Of a stretch of DNA of 8,486 nt, positions 1-5,824 are shown in pieces. The notes under the pieces are model-generated. The model was not told the DNA's origin. It was given only the letters and a program-made list of their open reading frames with translations, and searched no databases. Numbering within the stretch: the first letter of the stretch is position 1; every line of letters starts with the position of its first letter. Both the position numbers and the translations under genes were made by a program. Source of the DNA: an uncultured Polymorphobacter sp. (GTDB lineage: Bacteria; Pseudomonadota; Alphaproteobacteria; Sphingomonadales; Sphingomonadaceae); the NCBI GenBank assembly GCA_937894055.1, contig CALDHQ010000024.1:1-8486 (forward strand). Direction: 5' to 3'.

Positions 1-2
1 CG

Positions 3-425
3 CAGACACTGATCAATGTGCGTTTGAAACCTGGTTTTGACTGGGAAGGCCATCAGCCCTTGTGGGACGCCACCCGCGCTGCCGAGGCTGAGCTGGGCGA
101 TTCTGGGCGGGTGTTGATTCGCGCCAGTGGCACAGAGCCTTTGGTGCGCGTCATGGTGGAAGCCGCTACCGAAGACCTTGCCCGCGAAGTGGCCGAAGAT
201 CTGGCCGCTGCCCATGAGCGCAGGGAGTTTGTTCTGCATTACCAGCCGATATATGCCGCGGATTCGCGCCTGCTGGCCGGTGCCGAGGCCCTGCTCGGCG
301 TAGCCCTTGGCGCCCCAGGACGAGAGGCTGGGCGTGGCCACCTGGTTGGTGGGGTGGCGATCCAGGTAGTCGCCGGGCGTGATGGCCTCCACGCTCGACT
401 GGTCGAAGTTCGGCGACGGCGGTGA
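3..425 (+). CDS. glmM: Phosphoglucosamine mutase C-terminal fragment (GlmM), chimeric at its 3' side
   Basis: Only the last ~70 residues of GlmM are present, open at the left edge. GlmM interconverts glucosamine-6-phosphate and glucosamine-1-phosphate in the cytoplasm for UDP-GlcNAc, and so for peptidoglycan and LPS synthesis. The visible reading begins [11 protein letters not shown] and contains the domain-4 phosphate-binding loop [19 protein letters not shown] (about 108-164), the family's C-terminal signature. The normal protein would end shortly after the helix ending DLAAA (about 212). Here no stop occurs: the frame runs on into an EAL-domain start (213-296), then into antisense of another gene, and stops at 423-425. 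The family assignment of 3-212 is secure; the tail 213-425 is not GlmM. The upstream part and any glm or folP neighbours are outside the window. The sequence style resembles Burkholderiales (inference). Confidence 0.85.
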   Translation, partial: QTLINVRLKPGFDWEGHQPLWDATRAAEAELGDSGRVLIRASGTEPLVRVMVEAATEDLAREVAEDLAAAHERREFVLHYQPIYAADSRLLAGAEALLGVALGAPGREAGRGHLVGGVAIQVVAGRDGLHARLVEVRRRR

Positions 426-945
426 GATCGTCACCGGCAATCCAGCCGACGCGTTTGTCAGCCATCGGCCACAGGAAGGTATCGCCGACCAGCCGCTGCG
501 TGGTCAGCAGGTTTTCCATGAACATATTGGGGTGGAGGTGGCACCAGGCGACACCGCTGCCTTCGATATAGCGCTCGACCAGCTCGTGCCAGACGAAGTG
601 CGGATCGGTTTCGCGGCCGTTGCTGAAGACGCCGAGGTGGACGATGAACGCCACCCCGGCATCGGCTGCGGCATCGGTGATGCACTTCACCTGATGCACC
701 ATTTCTATGGTGTAGGCGGTGAGTATGAACACCCGGTCGATGCCCGCGAGCGCGGCGGGGAAGCTGCGCGGGTCCGCGAGGTCGAGCAGCACGGCTGCCT
801 TGCCGTCGGCCTGCCATGCCGCAATCTGTTCGGGCCGGCGCGCCGCGCGCACAACTTCGATACGCGCATCATTGTCGAGCAGTGCAGCGACCGCACCGCC
901 AGTAACACCGGTTGCGCCGAGGATGAGGATGCGGGGCTGGGTCAT
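166..945 (-). CDS. NmrA-like NAD(P)-binding oxidoreductase, truncated by a foreign C-terminal sequence
   Basis: The start is ATG at 945 ([19 protein letters not shown]), with AGGAA about seven bases upstream. The N terminus is a Rossmann fold with the atypical-SDR/NmrA motif GATGVTG at residues 10-16; such proteins bind NAD(P) and act as cytoplasmic quinone or carbonyl reductases or redox sensors. The family pattern continues through RVFILTAYT and [12 protein letters not shown] to [10 protein letters not shown] at about residue 177 (415). Homologues normally run to about 280-300 residues with a substrate-binding part. Here the reading frame instead continues through low-complexity Arg/Pro/Gly-rich sequence, antisense to EAL and GlmM, to a stop at 166-168. 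The authentic gene is therefore about 415-945. It lies 29 bases after the stop of the neighbouring SDR gene, so the two are likely cotranscribed under the HxlR regulator. The substrate is unknown. Confidence 0.75.
   Translation of the reverse strand: MTQPRILILGATGVTGGAVAALLDNDARIEVVRAARRPEQIAAWQADGKAAVLLDLADPRSFPAALAGIDRVFILTAYTIEMVHQVKCITDAAADAGVAFIVHLGVFSNGRETDPHFVWHELVERYIEGSGVAWCHLHPNMFMENLLTTQRLVGDTFLWPMADKRVGWIAGDDLTAVAELRPVERGGHHARRLPGSPPHQPGGHAQPLVLGRQGLRRAGPRHRPAGANPRHISAGNAEQTPCAHGQRPDLRPLRGQGLR
213..296 (+). pseudogene. EAL-domain (c-di-GMP phosphodiesterase) fragment, first ~28 residues
   Basis: In the same frame as the GlmM tail the translation changes to [18 protein letters not shown] followed by LLAGAEALL. 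This is the standard opening of an EAL domain: E-F-x-L-x-Y-Q-P-I, then G-x-E-A-L, whose Glu-Ala-Leu gives the domain its name and whose Glu binds catalytic metal. An EAL domain is about 240 residues and hydrolyses cyclic-di-GMP; only its first ~28 are present, so the piece cannot be active. It breaks off after GAEALL, where a Arg-Trp-like pair is expected, and the next bases read as a glycoside hydrolase on the other strand. It has no start codon or ribosome site of its own. I read it as a displaced gene fragment inside a chimeric stretch. Confidence 0.7.
291..413 (-). pseudogene. GH57-type glycoside hydrolase (glucan-branching-like) fragment, ~41 codons
   Basis: On the reverse strand, in a frame different from the oxidoreductase to its right, 413 to 291 reads [17 protein letters not shown], then [20 protein letters not shown] and AEQ. 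The pattern ITPxDYLxxHPxNQ followed closely by SSWGxxGY matches the part of GH57/DUF1957 proteins that precedes the W-L-x(3)-N-x-W-x-Y segment. That following Trp-Leu segment is absent: after AEQ the sequence passes into the EAL fragment. The family acts on alpha-glucans and includes branching enzymes. With 41 of usually 500 or more residues this is a relic or a chimeric piece. The family call comes from motif memory only and is moderately sure. Confidence 0.5.
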
Positions 946-974
946 GCTGCGGTTCCTGCGTGGCGAAGGGGCGG

Positions 975-1610
975 TCAGTTCGAAATGGCGACGGTCTGGC
1001 GCAAAAATTGCCGTAGCTCGATGCTGTCGAGCACGAAATTGGCCGCATCGCCGGTGGTGATTGTATAGCCCTGTGTCAGCCCTTCGGCGGAGACGCGCAC
1101 TCTGCCGCGATCGGGCTTTTCGTTGAGCGCGGCCAGCCGTACCGCCGTCCAGTCGGCGCTGCTGGCGCGTAGTATGGCTTCCATCTTCACTTTCGCAGCC
1201 AGGATCGGGATGAGCTTGCGCGCCGCCAGTGGCACCAGCAGCTTGCGAAACAGCCACGCCCCCGATCCCGGCACGCCGATGTTGCTCGCGCAGACGATGC
1301 GCGTGATGTCCTGCTGCGCCATTTCGTCCAGAATGACGCGTGTGGCATCAGGCACCAGGTCATTGGGCTTGCCGTCGCCCATGCCACCAACGCCGAGATA
1401 CTGGATGACCGCATCGCCCCCCACCAGTGCCGCGCGCACTGCATCGGGGTCACGTGCATCGCCGGCGATTACGCGGACGTGCTGCGGCAGTGAAGCACCG
1501 CTGGCGGTTTGCGGGCGCAGCAGAAGCGTCACGTCATGGCCGCGTTCGAGCGCCTTGCGCAGCACCGCCTTGCCGCCCATGCCAGTGGCGCCGAATAGCG
1601 TGATCTTCAT
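975..1610 (-). CDS. Atypical SDR / NAD(P)H-binding protein
   Basis: This 211-residue protein begins MKITLFGATGMGGKAVLRKAL. GATGMGG at residues 7-13 is the dinucleotide-binding loop of NAD(P)H-binding atypical SDRs (NmrA/YwnB/BVR-B-like), and the following AGDARDPDAVRAAL and VIQYLGVGG segments fit beta-strands 3 and 4 of that fold. The classical Tyr-x3-Lys pair of canonical SDRs is not evident, as is usual in this class. The length is complete for the family. I chose ATG 1610 because AAAGG precedes it by nine bases; a GTG at 1637 would add nine residues and extend into the left inverted repeat. It is first in a reverse-strand operon with the truncated NmrA-like gene and divergent from an HxlR regulator, an arrangement common for stress-inducible reductases. 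Substrate unknown. Confidence 0.85.
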   Translation of the reverse strand: MKITLFGATGMGGKAVLRKALERGHDVTLLLRPQTASGASLPQHVRVIAGDARDPDAVRAALVGGDAVIQYLGVGGMGDGKPNDLVPDATRVILDEMAQQDITRIVCASNIGVPGSGAWLFRKLLVPLAARKLIPILAAKVKMEAILRASSADWTAVRLAALNEKPDRGRVRVSAEGLTQGYTITTGDAANFVLDSIELRQFLRQTVAISN

Positions 1611-1634
1611 GGTGGAGCGCCTTTCGCGATCGTG

Positions 1635-1661
1635 CACTAGGTATACAATAGTTACCTAGTG
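1635..1661. promoter_or_regulatory. Perfect 9-bp inverted repeat, candidate HxlR operator proximal to the reductase operon
   Basis: CACTAGGTA (1635-1643) and TACCTAGTG (1653-1661) are exact reverse complements separated by nine bases, giving an 18-base centre-to-centre spacing suitable for a dimeric winged-helix protein. The element lies 25 bases upstream of the reductase start (1610) and between divergent genes, so it is a good candidate operator. The core TAGTTACC/GGTATAC resembles the dyads typical of HxlR-family sites (known in general, not verified here). No -35/-10 pair is clear enough to call. Confidence 0.6.
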
Positions 1662-1668
1662 TGTTTTT

Positions 1669-1688
1669 CTACTTTAAGTGTAAAGTAG
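1669..1688. promoter_or_regulatory. Perfect 8-bp inverted repeat, second candidate HxlR operator
   Basis: CTACTTTA (1669-1676) and TAAAGTAG (1681-1688) are exact reverse complements with the four-base centre AGTG. It lies seven bases beyond the first dyad and 39 bases upstream of the regulator's start. Its sequence differs from the first dyad (ACTTTA versus TAGGTA), so either one protein tolerates both or they serve different roles, for example autoregulation against control of the reductases. The surrounding AT-rich run is where promoters for both directions would be expected. Confidence 0.55.
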
Positions 1689-1727
1689 GCACTTGTTCGA
1701 ACCCTAGTCACCGCTTGGAAACCGCCC

Positions 1728-2093
1728 ATGTCCGACACACCACTTGAACCCGACTCCCCGATGATGCTCGTGCTCGACCGCGTCGCCAACAAATGGGCGG
1801 TGCTGGCGGTGAGCGCGGTTTGCAACCAGCCCAGACGCTTCAATCAGCTGCGCCGCGACATCGGCGGCATCTCGCAGAAGATGCTGTCGCAGACCCTCAA
1901 GCGCCTCGAACGGGACGGCATCGTGGCGCGTAAGGTGACCGCGACGGTTCCGGTGACGGTCGAATACTCAATCACAGAACTGGGTAAGACGCTTGCATTG
2001 ACGGTCGATCTGCTGCGCATCTGGTCCGAACACAATATCGATCAGATTCTGGCAGCGCAGGTACGGTTCGACGCAGCGGCGGAGGCGCTGTAG
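1728..2093 (+). CDS. HxlR-family winged helix-turn-helix transcriptional regulator
   Basis: This 121-residue protein carries the complete HxlR (MarR-like winged-helix) pattern: NKWAVLAVSAV (21-31), PRRFNQLRRDIGGISQKML (35-53, recognition-helix region), LKRLERDGIVARK (57-69), then the wing VPVTVEYSITELGKTL (74-89). These regulators work as dimers and often respond to electrophiles or quinones through a cysteine. The usual N-terminal Cys-Pro is missing; the only cysteine is Cys32, inside the first helices, so the sensing mode may differ. A GGAA precedes the ATG by about seven bases. The gene diverges from the two NAD(P)H-binding proteins with two palindromes between them, so I infer that it represses them and perhaps itself. 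The family is certain; the ligand is unknown. Confidence 0.9.
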   Translation: MSDTPLEPDSPMMLVLDRVANKWAVLAVSAVCNQPRRFNQLRRDIGGISQKMLSQTLKRLERDGIVARKVTATVPVTVEYSITELGKTLALTVDLLRIWSEHNIDQILAAQVRFDAAAEAL

Positions 2094-2122
2094 CGCAGGC
2101 GCTAGCGCCGCAAACCGATTTT
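2084..2122 (+). terminator. Weak terminator-like structure after the HxlR gene
   Basis: GGCGCT (2084-2089, overlapping the end of the regulator gene) can pair with AGCGCC (2104-2109), and a 12-base palindrome GGCGCTAGCGCC sits at 2098-2109. A run of five T follows at 2118-2122, though nine bases after the stem, which is far for an intrinsic terminator. Suggestive only. Confidence 0.3.
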
Positions 2123-2148
2123 TCTATGCATTCGTCGAGCGACTTGAG

Positions 2149-2193
2149 GGAATGGCAGCTCGTCATAATTCCAGGCCGGCAAGCTGCCATTCC
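2149..2193. repeat. Perfect 12-bp inverted repeat
   Basis: GGAATGGCAGCT (2149-2160) and AGCTGCCATTCC (2182-2193) are exact reverse complements around a 21-base loop. As RNA this would form a stable stem; there is no T-tract on either side, so it is not a classical intrinsic terminator. It could be a REP/MITE-like element or a bidirectional transcription or mRNA-stability structure. I saw no second copy in the window. Confidence 0.6.
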
Positions 2194-2194
2194 G

Positions 2195-2566
2195 CTAACG
2201 GCCCCATACAAGACATAGACGAGCTGCTCGCAATCCGAATGGGTGCTTACGGATGGCCGCTTTGTGGGCGGCCGACAACTTTCTTCGTGACCAATGATTG
2301 TAGCCAATGTATGTAGCCACTTCCTGATTGTTGCCGCCGGAAATGGCGGAAATGCGTGGTTTTGCTGATATGCCCACGCTTGGCTGAGTGCCCTGCCGCC
2401 CCAGCCAATCAGCAATCCAGTTCCACACACATTCGAAGCGCTGCGCTTCTGGCGACAGGGATGTGGTAATCCCGTAAGTATATTCCGCGGCTGTCAGCCA
2501 AAGCGGCGCGGGCCTAGGCTCGCCTTCTGGCATTCCGACCAGCCGCAAGGACACTTCCATCAACAT
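2195..2566 (-). CDS. Doubtful hypothetical protein, 123 residues
   Basis: An ORF reading MLMEVSLRLVGMPEGE at the start and ending RAARLCLVWGR. A purine-rich GGAGGTG lies about ten bases before ATG 2566, which is a good ribosome site. Against it: the codon use is much less biased to G/C at third positions than in the neighbours, the protein matches no family I recognise, there is no clear domain or membrane pattern, and two inverted repeats fall in or next to it. It would start back-to-back with the membrane fusion protein. If real it is probably foreign or fast evolving; more likely it is an accidental ORF. Sequence upstream of 2566 in this frame is the antisense of the fusion protein. Confidence 0.2.
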   Translation of the reverse strand: MLMEVSLRLVGMPEGEPRPAPLWLTAAEYTYGITTSLSPEAQRFECVWNWIADWLGRQGTQPSVGISAKPRISAISGGNNQEVATYIGYNHWSRRKLSAAHKAAIRKHPFGLRAARLCLVWGR

Positions 2567-2603
2567 CGCGTCCCCACCTCCGCGGGCTGACGTCGGACCA
2601 CGT

Positions 2604-3863
2604 GTGCCGACGGCCGAGCCTGCGCCACCGCCAGCGGCGGCATCGCGTACGACGTTCGCCTGGATTGCGACGCACAAGGGCTGGCTTGTTGCAGCGCTGG
2701 CCGGCATCGCGTTGGCGCTCTGGCTGGGCTGGCGCATGCTGGCCGGCACGGCGGTCGTTGTCGATACTGTCCGGCGCGGCAATCTGGTCGAAACCGTGGT
2801 CGCCAGCGGCCATGTCGAAACGCCCTACCGTGTCGAGATTGCCAGCCAGATTACCGGCACCGTCGCCAACATTCCGGTCCGCGAAGGCCAGCGCGTTACA
2901 GCGGGGCAGTTGCTGGTCACGCTTGATACGCATGAACTCGATTCCGCGGTGGTGCAGGCGCAAGGCGGCGTCGCGCAGGCGCAGGCGCATATGCGCCAGT
3001 TGCAGGAGCTGACGCTGCCGTCGGCGCGCGACAACCTCAAGGCGGCGCAAGCCAATCTGCTGATCGCGCAAAAGTCGTTCGACCGTGCCTCGACGTTGCT
3101 CAGCAAGGGCTTCGAGACGCGGGCGTTCCTCGATGACGCGCAGAAGACGCTTGATGTCGCCCGTGCGTTGACCCGCACCGCGCAGAGCCAAGTCTACACC
3201 GCCAGCCCCGGCGGCAGCGACTATGTCACCGGCCAGACGCAGCTGTCGCAGGCGCGCGCGAACCTGACCACCGTCCAGTCGCGGCTCGACTATGCCAATA
3301 TCCGCGCGCCGCGCGCCGGCACGCTGATCAGCCGCAGCGTTGAGCGCGGCACCGTGGTCGACCCCGGCAAGGTGCTGATGGTGCTGGCGCCGGGCGGCAC
3401 GACGCAGCTGGTGCTGCAGATCGACGAGCGCAACATCGGCAAGATCGCGCTCGGCCAACCGGCGCTGGCGTCGGCGGACGCCTATCCGGCGCAGCGCTTC
3501 GACGCGACGGTTGCCTATATCAACCCCGGCATCGATATCGCCCGCGCGTCGATCCAGATGAAGCTCGATGTCGCCAAGCCGCCGGCCTATCTGCGTCAGG
3601 ACATGACGGTGTCGGTCGATATCGAGGTGGCGCGGCGCAACGACGTGCTGCTCGCCCCCATCGCCGATGTCCGCGACGCACTGGCGCCGCAGCCCTGGGT
3701 GATGGTGGTGCGTGGCGGGCGTGCGGTGCACCAGCCGGCCAAGCTTGGCCTGCAGGGCACCAGCCAGACGCAGATCGTGTCGGGTGTCGCGGTAGGCGAA
3801 CAGCTGATCCCGGCGTCGTCGAAAATCGTCGCGGGCGCGCGGGTCCGACCTGTCGCGTCATGA
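2604..3863 (+). CDS. HlyD-family periplasmic adaptor (membrane fusion protein) of an ABC exporter
   Basis: A 419-residue adaptor that would link an inner-membrane ABC exporter to the periplasm or an outer-membrane channel. In order: a Pro/Ala-rich cytoplasmic start (1-15), one membrane segment (about 27-43, LVAALAGIALALWLGW), the first half of a barrel-sandwich/lipoyl domain (ASGHVETPYRVEIASQITG, about 67-85, then VREGQRVTAGQLLVTLD), a long Ala/Gln-rich alpha-helical hairpin (about 106-225) and the second lipoyl half (YANIRAPRAGTLISRSVERG). Beta-barrel and membrane-proximal domains follow (LVLQIDERNIGKIALGQ onwards). GTG 2604 is the first canonical start after the in-frame stop at 2475, but its ribosome site is poor; an AAGGA at 2547 suggests a start at ATC 2559 (see findings). 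The stop overlaps the permease start by four bases (ATGA), indicating translational coupling. The cargo is not visible from sequence. Confidence 0.88.
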   Translation: MPTAEPAPPPAAASRTTFAWIATHKGWLVAALAGIALALWLGWRMLAGTAVVVDTVRRGNLVETVVASGHVETPYRVEIASQITGTVANIPVREGQRVTAGQLLVTLDTHELDSAVVQAQGGVAQAQAHMRQLQELTLPSARDNLKAAQANLLIAQKSFDRASTLLSKGFETRAFLDDAQKTLDVARALTRTAQSQVYTASPGGSDYVTGQTQLSQARANLTTVQSRLDYANIRAPRAGTLISRSVERGTVVDPGKVLMVLAPGGTTQLVLQIDERNIGKIALGQPALASADAYPAQRFDATVAYINPGIDIARASIQMKLDVAKPPAYLRQDMTVSVDIEVARRNDVLLAPIADVRDALAPQPWVMVVRGGRAVHQPAKLGLQGTSQTQIVSGVAVGEQLIPASSKIVAGARVRPVAS

Positions 3864-5080
3864 GTCAGTGGCTACCGTTCGAATGGATCGCCGCCGTGCG
3901 CTTCCTGCGCGAAGGCCGGTTGCAGACGGTGTTCATCATCCTCGGCATCACCATCGGCGTCGGCGTCATCGTCTTCATGTCGGCGCTGCTGACCGGGCTG
4001 CAGGCCAACTTCCTCAACCGCGTGCTGACCTCGTCGGCGCAGATCCAGTTGCTCCCGCCCGATCAGGTGGCGCGGCCGTTGCGCGACGCCGATATCGAGG
4101 ATGCGATTGTCCAGCGCCCGGCGCAGCGCGTCGTGTCGATCGACCAATGGCCGAAGATTGCCGCGCGCATGGCGACGCTGCCCGATATCGCGATGGTGTC
4201 ACCGACAATGTCGGGCTCGGCGCTGGCGGTGCGCGGTGATGCCAGCCGCGCCATCTCGATTTCGGGCATCGAGCCCGACAGCTATTTCCGCATCGTCCGC
4301 ATCCCCGACTATCTCGTCGCCGGCAATGCCCGGCTGGCGAGCGACGAGATCATCATCGGCACTGAACTCGCCAAGGATCTCGGCGCCAGTCTTGGCGACA
4401 AGCTCAACATCGAAACCGCCAACGGCACCACCATCGTGCTGCGCATCACCGGGCTATTCGACCTCGGCAACAAGGGCGCCAACGAACGCAATGCCTATAT
4501 CGCGCTGCGTACCGCGCAGTCGCTGCTCGGCCGCATCGGCGCGGTGACGACGATCGAACTCACCGTCCATGACATCTACGCCGCCGAAACACTGGCGCAG
4601 CAGATCGCCGCATCGAACCCGGTGCGCGCCGACAGCTGGATCAAGACCAACGCGCAGTTCTTCACTGCGGTGAACGCGCAGCAGACCTCGAACACGCTGA
4701 TCCGGGTGTTCGTCGCTTTGTCGGTGGCGTTCGGCATTGCCGCGGTGCTGGTGGTGTCGGTCATCCAGCGGTCGAAGGACATCGGCATCCTGCGCGCGAT
4801 GGGCACGACGCGCGGGCAGATCTTGCGGATTTTCCTGATCCAGGGTGGGCTGCTTGGCCTTGCCGGCACAGTCATCGGCGCGGCGGTCGGCGTCGGCGGG
4901 CTGTACTGGTGGCACGCCGCAGTGCGCCAAGTCGATGGCACCGAGCTGTTCCCGCTGATCCTGCAGCGCGAGCTGTTCATCGTGACGCTGATCCTGGCGC
5001 CGCTGACCGGGCTGCTATCGGCGATGGCGCCGGCGCTGCGTGCGGCCCGGCTCGATCCGGTGGCGGCGATCCGTGGTTGA
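3860..5080 (+). CDS. ABC transporter permease, FtsX/MacB-LolC type
   Basis: A 406-residue permease with the four-helix type-VII topology of MacB, LolC/E and FtsX. Membrane helix 1 is at about 23-47 ([20 protein letters not shown]), followed by a large periplasmic MacB-like core domain (about 48-275). A C-terminal FtsX domain has three helices at about 280-303, 325-350 and 372-395. The segment [19 protein letters not shown] after helix 2 is the conserved coupling region that contacts the ATPase, and [17 protein letters not shown] is the typical C-terminal ending of the family. Such systems do not carry substrate through the membrane but use ATP-driven movement to expel periplasmic or outer-leaflet substrates such as lipoproteins, lipids, peptides or drugs. 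It overlaps the adaptor by four bases and the ATPase by eight. The gene order adaptor-permease-ATPase resembles DevBCA. Confidence 0.92.
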   Translation: MSQWLPFEWIAAVRFLREGRLQTVFIILGITIGVGVIVFMSALLTGLQANFLNRVLTSSAQIQLLPPDQVARPLRDADIEDAIVQRPAQRVVSIDQWPKIAARMATLPDIAMVSPTMSGSALAVRGDASRAISISGIEPDSYFRIVRIPDYLVAGNARLASDEIIIGTELAKDLGASLGDKLNIETANGTTIVLRITGLFDLGNKGANERNAYIALRTAQSLLGRIGAVTTIELTVHDIYAAETLAQQIAASNPVRADSWIKTNAQFFTAVNAQQTSNTLIRVFVALSVAFGIAAVLVVSVIQRSKDIGILRAMGTTRGQILRIFLIQGGLLGLAGTVIGAAVGVGGLYWWHAAVRQVDGTELFPLILQRELFIVTLILAPLTGLLSAMAPALRAARLDPVAAIRG

Positions 5081-5756
5081 ACCGGTGCTGCGGCTGGAGG
5101 GCGTCACGCGCTCGTACAACATCGGCCAGCCGTCGGCGATCGAGGTGCTGCACGCCATCGACTTACATCTCGACCCCGGCGAGTTTCTGGCGCTGATGGG
5201 GCCGTCGGGGTCGGGCAAGAGCACGCTGCTCAACCTTGTCGGACTGCTCGACCGGCCGACGTCGGGCGAAATCTGGATCAACGGCACCGCCACGACGCAC
5301 CTCGATGACGCCGAGCTGACGCGCTTGCGCGGCCATACCATCGGCTTTGTATTTCAGGAGCATCACCTGATTTCGGCGTTCAGCGCGATCGAAAATGTCA
5401 TGATGCCGATGGTCGTCGACCGCAGCTTTGAAACCGCCGAAATCCGCGCGCGTGCCAGCGAGTTACTGGCGCGCGTCGGGCTGACCAAGGTGGCCAACCA
5501 TGCCGCGATGGCGATGTCGGGCGGCGAGCAGCAGCGCGTCGCCATCGCGCGGGCGTTGGCGATGGCGCCCGATCTGGTGCTGGCGGATGAACCGACCGGC
5601 AACCTCGACAGCAAGTCGGCCGACAGCGTGTTTGCGCTGATGCGCGAGGTCAACCGCGACAGCGGCACCAGCTTCCTGATCGTCACGCACAACCTCGAAC
5701 TCGCGCAGCGCTGCGACCGCATCATCGACATGATCGACGGCCGGCTGGTCAAATGA
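5073..5756 (+). CDS. ABC transporter ATP-binding protein, LolD/MacB type
   Basis: A 227-residue cytoplasmic ATPase that should pair with the FtsX-type permease just upstream. All motifs are intact: Walker [10 protein letters not shown] (43-51), Q-loop FVFQEHH (Gln95), signature SGGEQQR (149-155), Walker B LVLADEP (Glu173 as catalytic base), D-loop GNLD and H-loop His206 (IVTHN). The spacing and [16 protein letters not shown] segment are typical of the LolD/MacB subgroup. I chose GTG 5073 ([15 protein letters not shown]), overlapping the permease stop by eight bases; a GTG at 5040 would add eleven unconserved residues and GTG 5085 would remove four. Third gene of the operon; with no outer-membrane factor following, the complex must borrow one or act without it. 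Confidence 0.92.
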   Translation: MVEPVLRLEGVTRSYNIGQPSAIEVLHAIDLHLDPGEFLALMGPSGSGKSTLLNLVGLLDRPTSGEIWINGTATTHLDDAELTRLRGHTIGFVFQEHHLISAFSAIENVMMPMVVDRSFETAEIRARASELLARVGLTKVANHAAMAMSGGEQQRVAIARALAMAPDLVLADEPTGNLDSKSADSVFALMREVNRDSGTSFLIVTHNLELAQRCDRIIDMIDGRLVK

Positions 5757-5785
5757 CGGCGGCATTGGCAGCGCCCGCCGAGTTG

Positions 5786-5824
5786 CGCTATGCCAAGTCG
5801 AAACCGCCAACAGGGGGCATAGCG
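5786..5824 (+). promoter_or_regulatory. 9-bp inverted repeat overlapping the glutathione peroxidase start site
   Basis: CGCTATGCC (5786-5794) is the exact reverse complement of GGCATAGCG (5816-5824). The right arm covers the last bases of the ribosome site AGGGGG (5812-5817) and the G of the GTG start. In RNA the stem would hide the start region, with a 21-base loop; in DNA it could be a dyad operator. Whether it regulates is inference. Confidence 0.45.

Larger units (their letters stand above)
2094..2600. other. Long intergenic stretch, relatively AT-rich, no confident gene
   Basis: About 500 bases between the HxlR regulator and the export operon. It is visibly less GC-rich than the genes on either side, notably around 2110-2350 and 2460-2485. 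It holds a 12-bp inverted repeat (2149-2193), a smaller hairpin GGCCGC/GCGGCC (2255-2273), a 5-bp CCGCC/GGCGG dyad near 2328-2345 and a doubtful reverse ORF (2195-2566). I recognise no tRNA, transposase remnant or attachment site. The promoter of the export operon should lie near its right end, but I see no clear -35/-10 pair. Confidence 0.5.

Noticed and set aside
1..430. Mobile element or integron cassette as the cause of the fragment mosaic
   Set aside because: No transposase or integrase, terminal inverted repeats, target duplications or att-like repeats are visible at any of the three joins; the joins look like microhomology breaks.
379..1068. 229-residue plus-strand open frame across the oxidoreductase pair
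   Set aside because: It runs antisense to two genes with clear GATG Rossmann motifs and crosses their intergenic gap; its translation resembles no family.
1611..1637. Longer start for the SDR gene at GTG 1637
   Set aside because: It would place coding sequence on the left arm of the inverted repeat and add nine unconserved residues; ATG 1610 has its own AAAGG ribosome site and begins directly with the Rossmann strand.
2182..2200. Possible integron attC-like site near CCGCTAACGG
   Set aside because: The bases before AAC do not fit the RYYYAAC core and there is no matching GTTRRRY box at a suitable distance, nor any integrase or cassette structure.
2514..3731. 405-residue open frame on the reverse strand
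   Set aside because: It is antisense to the HlyD-type adaptor, very rich in Arg, His, Asp and Ala in the way of GC-rich shadow frames, and has no recognisable domain; the forward frame is an unmistakable membrane fusion protein.
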